Part shown: piece by piece, positions 60,767 through 64,000 of the stretch
Layout: every line of letters starts with the position of its first letter
Numbering within the stretch: position 1 is the stretch's first letter
DNA from: Caulobacteraceae bacterium
GTDB taxonomy: Bacteria; Pseudomonadota; Alphaproteobacteria; Caulobacterales; Caulobacteraceae
Direction: 5' to 3'
DNA length: 64,000 nt
Assembly: GCA_947475875.1 (NCBI GenBank)
Contig: CANJME010000001.1
Location: 124,001-188,000 of the forward strand
Position numbers and translations under genes: made by a program
The notes under the pieces: model-generated
The model's database searches: none
Seen by the model: the letters and a program-made list of their open reading frames with translations, nothing else
What the model was told of the DNA's origin: nothing

Positions 60767-62197
60767 TTACGAATGCGGCGGCTGGTTCGCGTACTCCTGA
60801 ACCAGTTCGTAGAGGTAGTCACGGCCGGTCATCACACTCTTGACCGGGATGTGCTCATTCAGCCCGTGCAGGCCACTCTCGGCATTGGTGAACAGCCCTG
60901 GAGGCCCATAGATCGGCATCTGCAGCGGACCGAAGGCGCGCGCGTCGGTGGCGCCGGCCATCAGGGTGGGCGTGAACACCGCTCCGGGGAAATACTTGCG
61001 CGCCAGGCGCGTCGCCGGCTCGACGATGAAGTCGCTGAGCGGCGGATTGATCGCCGTGCGAATGGTCGTCTCGGCGGGCGTGATCTTCACCTGCGGATCG
61101 CCGATCACCCGGGTCAGGGCCTGCGTCACCTCCGCCAGGGTCTCACCCGGAAAGACGCGGCAGTTGATCGTCGCATTGGCCCGCTGGGGCAAGGCGTTGG
61201 CCGCGTGGCCGCCCGACAGCAGGGTGGCGATGCAGGTGGTGCGCAGGCGGTTGTTGATCGAGGGATCGGCGCTGGCCGCCCGCTCTGCCGCCGCATCCTT
61301 CGGATTGGCCAACAGGCGCTTCAGCGCCAGGCCGGCCGGATCGTTCTCCGTGGCCCGCGCGGCCAGCAGGCCCCGCGTCGTGGCGTTGAACTTCAGGGGG
61401 AAGCGATAGGCCTCAATCTTCTTCAGCGCCCCCGCCAGGCGGTAGATGGCGTTGTCAGGCACGGGCCGCGAGGAATGGCCTCCCGGGTTGGTCACCTCGA
61501 GCGTAAAGTTCGCCACGCCTTTTTCGCCGACCTGCAGCAGGGCGAACTGGTTCGTGCCGTCGGCGCGCAGCGCCCCTCCCCCGCCCTCGGTCAGGCCGAA
61601 TTCGGCCGTCAGGGTTTCCGGGTGATTTTGCACCATCCAGGTCGCGCCATTGAGCGACCTCAGCTCGCCCACGGCCCCGCCTTCCTCACCGCAGGTCAAA
61701 GCAAGTTTAAGCGTTCGCTTGAGGGGAACCCGGCCCTCGCGCAGGCGGATGAAGGTGTCGACCCAGACCGCGTCCATGGCCTTCATGTCGACGGTGCCGC
61801 GCCCGTAGAAGACGCCGTTCTCCTCGATCAGCGTATAGGGATCGCGCGTCCAGTCCTCGCGCCGGGCCTCGACCACATCGAGGTGCCCGAGCAGCAGGAT
61901 GGGTTTGGCGGCGGCGTCCGTGCCGCGCAGGATGGCGGTGACCGCCCCTTCCTTCGGATGGCCATCCGGAACCCAGACCGTGACATCTGCGGCAGGAAAC
62001 CCGGCGCTGCGCAGATGCGCAGCCATGCGATTGGCCGCCAGGGTGCAGTCGCCGTTGGAGAACTGGGTATTGGTCTCGACCAGCTCCTTGTAGATCGCCC
62101 TGAAGCGGGTTTGGTCCGGGGTGAGCGCCGGGGATTGGGCGACGGCGGAGGTGGCGAGGAGCGCCAGGGCCGTGGCGAGGGTGGGCATCAGACGCAT
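60767..62197 (-). CDS. Exported M20-family metallopeptidase
   Basis: A 476-residue protein with a Sec signal (MPTLATALALLATSAVAQ) and the M20 fold. Metal ligands: H and D in LLGHLDVV, Asp in GRGTVDMKAM, Glu pair in TCGEEGGAVGE, then the lid domain (about 220-340) and the final His region NEHIPVKSV. These enzymes cleave dipeptides or N-acyl amino acids; the periplasmic location suits peptide scavenging. Confidence 0.92.
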   Translation of the reverse strand: MRLMPTLATALALLATSAVAQSPALTPDQTRFRAIYKELVETNTQFSNGDCTLAANRMAAHLRSAGFPAADVTVWVPDGHPKEGAVTAILRGTDAAAKPILLLGHLDVVEARREDWTRDPYTLIEENGVFYGRGTVDMKAMDAVWVDTFIRLREGRVPLKRTLKLALTCGEEGGAVGELRSLNGATWMVQNHPETLTAEFGLTEGGGGALRADGTNQFALLQVGEKGVANFTLEVTNPGGHSSRPVPDNAIYRLAGALKKIEAYRFPLKFNATTRGLLAARATENDPAGLALKRLLANPKDAAAERAASADPSINNRLRTTCIATLLSGGHAANALPQRANATINCRVFPGETLAEVTQALTRVIGDPQVKITPAETTIRTAINPPLSDFIVEPATRLARKYFPGAVFTPTLMAGATDARAFGPLQMPIYGPPGLFTNAESGLHGLNEHIPVKSVMTGRDYLYELVQEYANQPPHS

Positions 62198-62281
62198 GGG
62201 CGAGCCTCCGGGTGTGAGGCTTGACCGTAGCTCAACCGAAACCGTTGCGACAGCCGCGCTTATCGCCGCGCCGTCCGGCGT

Positions 62282-63121
62282 CTAGGGCCTCAGTCCTGAC
62301 AGCTCATAGTAGGCCGCGACGGTCGGATCGCCGGCGGTGGCCCGCGCGATATCGGCGCGTCCGGCCTCGGTGCGGCCGAGCCCGAGTTGCGCCAGGCCCC
62401 GGCCGTAGAGCGCGCCAAAGGCCTCGTCGTCCAACCGCAGGGCCGCGTCATAGTCGGCCATCGCCGCCGGATAGTCGCGCCGCAACAGGTCTACGAGACC
62501 CCGGGTGTCGAGGGTCGGCATATGGTTAGGCCGCAGCCGCAGCGACAGGCCGCAATCAATCATCGCCTTATCCAGGTCCTGCTTCAGCGCCGCGCGCACC
62601 GCGCACCGGTTGGAGAGCGCGGCCGGATAGTCCGGATCGATCACCAGGGCCCTGTCGAAATCGGCCAGCGCCCGGGCAAAGTTCTTCTGGTTGTGATAGA
62701 CCCCGCCCCGATTGTTGTAGGCCTGCGGATAGTCCGGATCGAGGCGGATGGCCTCGTCATAGTCGGCGATGGCCCGCTCATAACTGCGCTGCGAAGCGTG
62801 AACATTGCCGCGGCTGTAGAACAGGGCCGCATCGCGCGGGGTTAGGCGGATCGCCTCGCCAAAGTCGGCGAGGCTGCGCGTCCAATCGCCCAGCGCCCGG
62901 TATGCTGCGCCCCGGTTGCGATAGGCGGTCGAGAGGCCCTCGGGCGCGCTTTTGCCGTCGTCGATCACGGTCGTGCAGCCGGCCACCACCGAGGCCGGCC
63001 CGCCCTCGCCCGAGAGGTTATCGCAGGCCGCCCACGGGCGCTGCAGGCCCTGGGCGTGGGCTGACGCCACCGCGATGAGGCAAAAGAGGGCTGGCGCGCA
63101 ATGGCGCATGATCGACCGCAT
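62282..63121 (-). CDS. Exported TPR-repeat protein
   Basis: A 279-residue protein with a signal peptide (CAPALFCLIAVASAHAQ) and about six tetratricopeptide repeats, for example AYRNRGAAYRALGDWTRSLADFGEAIRL, LFYSRGNVHASQRSYERAIADYDEAIRL and AYNNRGGVYHNQKNFARALADFDRALVI. It is a periplasmic scaffold for protein-protein interactions. Cys pairs (ACDNLSGEGGPASVVAGC and later NRCAVRA/MIDCG) may form disulfides. Start at 63121 or 63109. Confidence 0.88.
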   Translation of the reverse strand: MRSIMRHCAPALFCLIAVASAHAQGLQRPWAACDNLSGEGGPASVVAGCTTVIDDGKSAPEGLSTAYRNRGAAYRALGDWTRSLADFGEAIRLTPRDAALFYSRGNVHASQRSYERAIADYDEAIRLDPDYPQAYNNRGGVYHNQKNFARALADFDRALVIDPDYPAALSNRCAVRAALKQDLDKAMIDCGLSLRLRPNHMPTLDTRGLVDLLRRDYPAAMADYDAALRLDDEAFGALYGRGLAQLGLGRTEAGRADIARATAGDPTVAAYYELSGLRP

Positions 63122-63175
63122 GGTCGCGCTCCTTATCTGCCCTTGGTCATAACTTAGTGGAACGCGGGAGCGCCT

Positions 63176-63517
63176 TCAAGGATGCGCAGGACCCGCCCGC
63201 ATGCGCGCCGCCCAGGCCTGGCCCTCATCGCCGCCCCACAGCAGCCAGGCGATATAGCCGGCCGACGGATTGGCCTCATCGCCCCAGACGCGGCGGCGCG
63301 CCTGTTTGTCGACGGCGTGGCGGGCGAAGTAGCTGTACATCGACTTCACGTCCGACAGGTCCAGCTCTTCTCGCGCGATCAGCTGCCGCGCCCGACGCAC
63401 CCCAACTTCCGTGCCGCCCCGCCCGAACCGGGCGCGCAAGGTCAGGCCCTTCTGCGCATTGGCGGCCATCTGCGGCGTAGGGATGAAACGTTCGGGCGCG
63501 GGGGATTTCTGGATCAT
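63176..63517 (-). CDS. Conserved hypothetical protein (phage-associated-like motif)
   Basis: A 113-residue protein starting MIQKSPAPERFIPTPQMAANAQKGL. It contains a motif set I recognise from proteins in bacteria and phages: TPQMAANAxxGL, FGRGGTEVGVRRARQL, MYSYFARHAVDK, and NPSAGYIAWLLWGGDEGQAWA. A small helical DNA- or capsid-associated role has been suggested for such proteins, but function here is unknown. It may start further upstream at 63592-63580. It follows the TPR gene divergently towards the transporter. Confidence 0.55.
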   Translation of the reverse strand: MIQKSPAPERFIPTPQMAANAQKGLTLRARFGRGGTEVGVRRARQLIAREELDLSDVKSMYSYFARHAVDKQARRRVWGDEANPSAGYIAWLLWGGDEGQAWAARMRAGPAHP

Positions 63518-63592
63518 GGCATCTGTGTTTACGCGGCGCGTGAAGGCGTAGATCAATCGTTCTTCCACCGGCCCCATCGTGAGGATCATCCC

Positions 63593-64000
63593 ATGCCGCC
63601 CCAGACCTCCGCCACCGCCCAGATCCTGCTGGGCGTTCTGATGTTCGCGACCGGGATCGGCATCCCGACCATGGCGGCGCTCAATGCGGGGCTGGGCGGA
63701 CGCATCGGCAGTCCGGTCGCCGCCGGGCTGATCCTGTCGGCGGTCGGGGGTCTGGTCTGTGCGGCGGTGCTGGTCTTCACCCTGCCGGGCAGCCGGATCA
63801 ACCTGACCGCCGCGCCGCCCCAGTTCTACCTTGGCGGCGCGCTGATGGCCTTCTATGTGCTGTCGGTCACCATCGCCGCCCCTCGCATCGGCGTCGGCAA
63901 TGCGGTGTTCTTCGTGCTGCTGGGCCAGCTGGTCGCGGCCGCCGCCATCGACCATTTCGGCATGTTCGGCTCGGTGGTCACGCCCATCACCCTGCGCCGC
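63593..64000 (+). CDS. DMT-superfamily transporter (DUF606/YdcZ-like), N-terminal part
   Basis: The 136 codons visible before the right edge encode four hydrophobic helices: AQILLGVLMFATGIGIPTMAAL, GLILSAVGGLVCAAVLVF, YLGGALMAFYVLSVTIA and NAVFFVLLGQLVAAAAI. The APRIGVGNAVFFVLLGQL block is typical of DUF606/YdcZ members of the drug/metabolite transporter superfamily, usually ~145 residues or a duplicated version. The gene runs off the window. Substrate unknown. Confidence 0.8.
   Translation, partial: MPPQTSATAQILLGVLMFATGIGIPTMAALNAGLGGRIGSPVAAGLILSAVGGLVCAAVLVFTLPGSRINLTAAPPQFYLGGALMAFYVLSVTIAAPRIGVGNAVFFVLLGQLVAAAAIDHFGMFGSVVTPITLRR

Noticed and set aside
1-64000. CRISPR arrays, insertion sequences, prophage or integron
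   Set aside because: No regularly spaced repeats, transposase, integrase or phage structural cluster was found in the window.

Overview
The window is GC-rich chromosomal DNA from an alphaproteobacterium, most likely a member of the Caulobacteraceae (Caulobacter/Phenylobacterium type). The evidence is the gene order serS-surE-pcm-LysM/LytM factor next to yajC-secD-secF, a class I PHA synthase, HspQ, a double cold-shock-domain protein, a TamA/TamB pair, frequent ATGA/TGATG stop-start overlaps, and frequent TTG/GTG starts. No rRNA, prophage, insertion sequence or CRISPR was seen. One tRNA (Glu, TTC) is present. The genus is an inference from gene content and style, not a measured result.

Layout. 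1-5.1 kb: the start of a leftward Nramp-type metal transporter, ppx-corA, ribonuclease D and purM. 5.2-8 kb: the sulfate-activation pair cysD-cysNC. 8.1-12.4 kb: leftward yajC-secD-secF followed by a PuuD-like membrane protein and a squalene/phytoene-synthase-like protein. 12.5-17.6 kb: a DUF815 ATPase, then leftward serS-surE-pcm-LysM/LytM factor. 17.7-24.7 kb: diguanylate cyclase, recJ, tRNA-Glu, a glycosyltransferase, a cold-shock protein and phaC. 24.7-29 kb: sulfur amino-acid genes cysK, sseA and metC, with an orphan amino-acid-binding lipoprotein. 29-35.6 kb: an exported Ntn acylase, amidase, enoyl-CoA hydratase, nitronate monooxygenase, a 61-residue protein and YccF. 35.5-44.8 kb: a DUF2807 protein, gppA-like/rlmE, hspQ, and tamA-tamB. 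45-47.7 kb: an alpha-E/transglutaminase pair and panB. 48-50.6 kb: two tandem three-gene ECF sigma modules. 50.8-64 kb: exported hydrolases (beta-lactamase fold, M28-like, PHP plus Asp-box, M20), acyl-CoA dehydrogenase, a Phd/PIN toxin-antitoxin pair, a CPA2 antiporter, EVE, TPR and small proteins, and the start of a DMT transporter.

How the genes fit together. CysD and CysNC make APS/PAPS, and CysK, SseA and MetC handle cysteine, mercaptopyruvate and cystathionine, so sulfur metabolism recurs at three separate places. SecDF-YajC, TamAB, the LysM/LytM factor, SurE and Pcm concern envelope export and stress maintenance. The many signal-peptide hydrolases suggest an oligotroph scavenging peptides, amides and N-acyl compounds.

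Most unusual points: (i) the two adjacent modules of DUF6249-like membrane protein, ECF sigma factor and short membrane protein without a zinc anti-sigma motif (47982-50625); (ii) a compact leftward transcription unit at 52184-52612, with a promoter overlapped by a 13-bp inverted repeat, a structured leader, a 34-residue membrane peptide and a strong intrinsic terminator; (iii) a 210-bp long-armed inverted repeat at 47741-47950; (iv) several dispersed palindromic intergenic elements; and (v) proteins whose family active sites look degenerate (PIN toxin, M28-like, LytM). Start sites were moved from the longest frame wherever homology or a ribosome-binding site argued for it.
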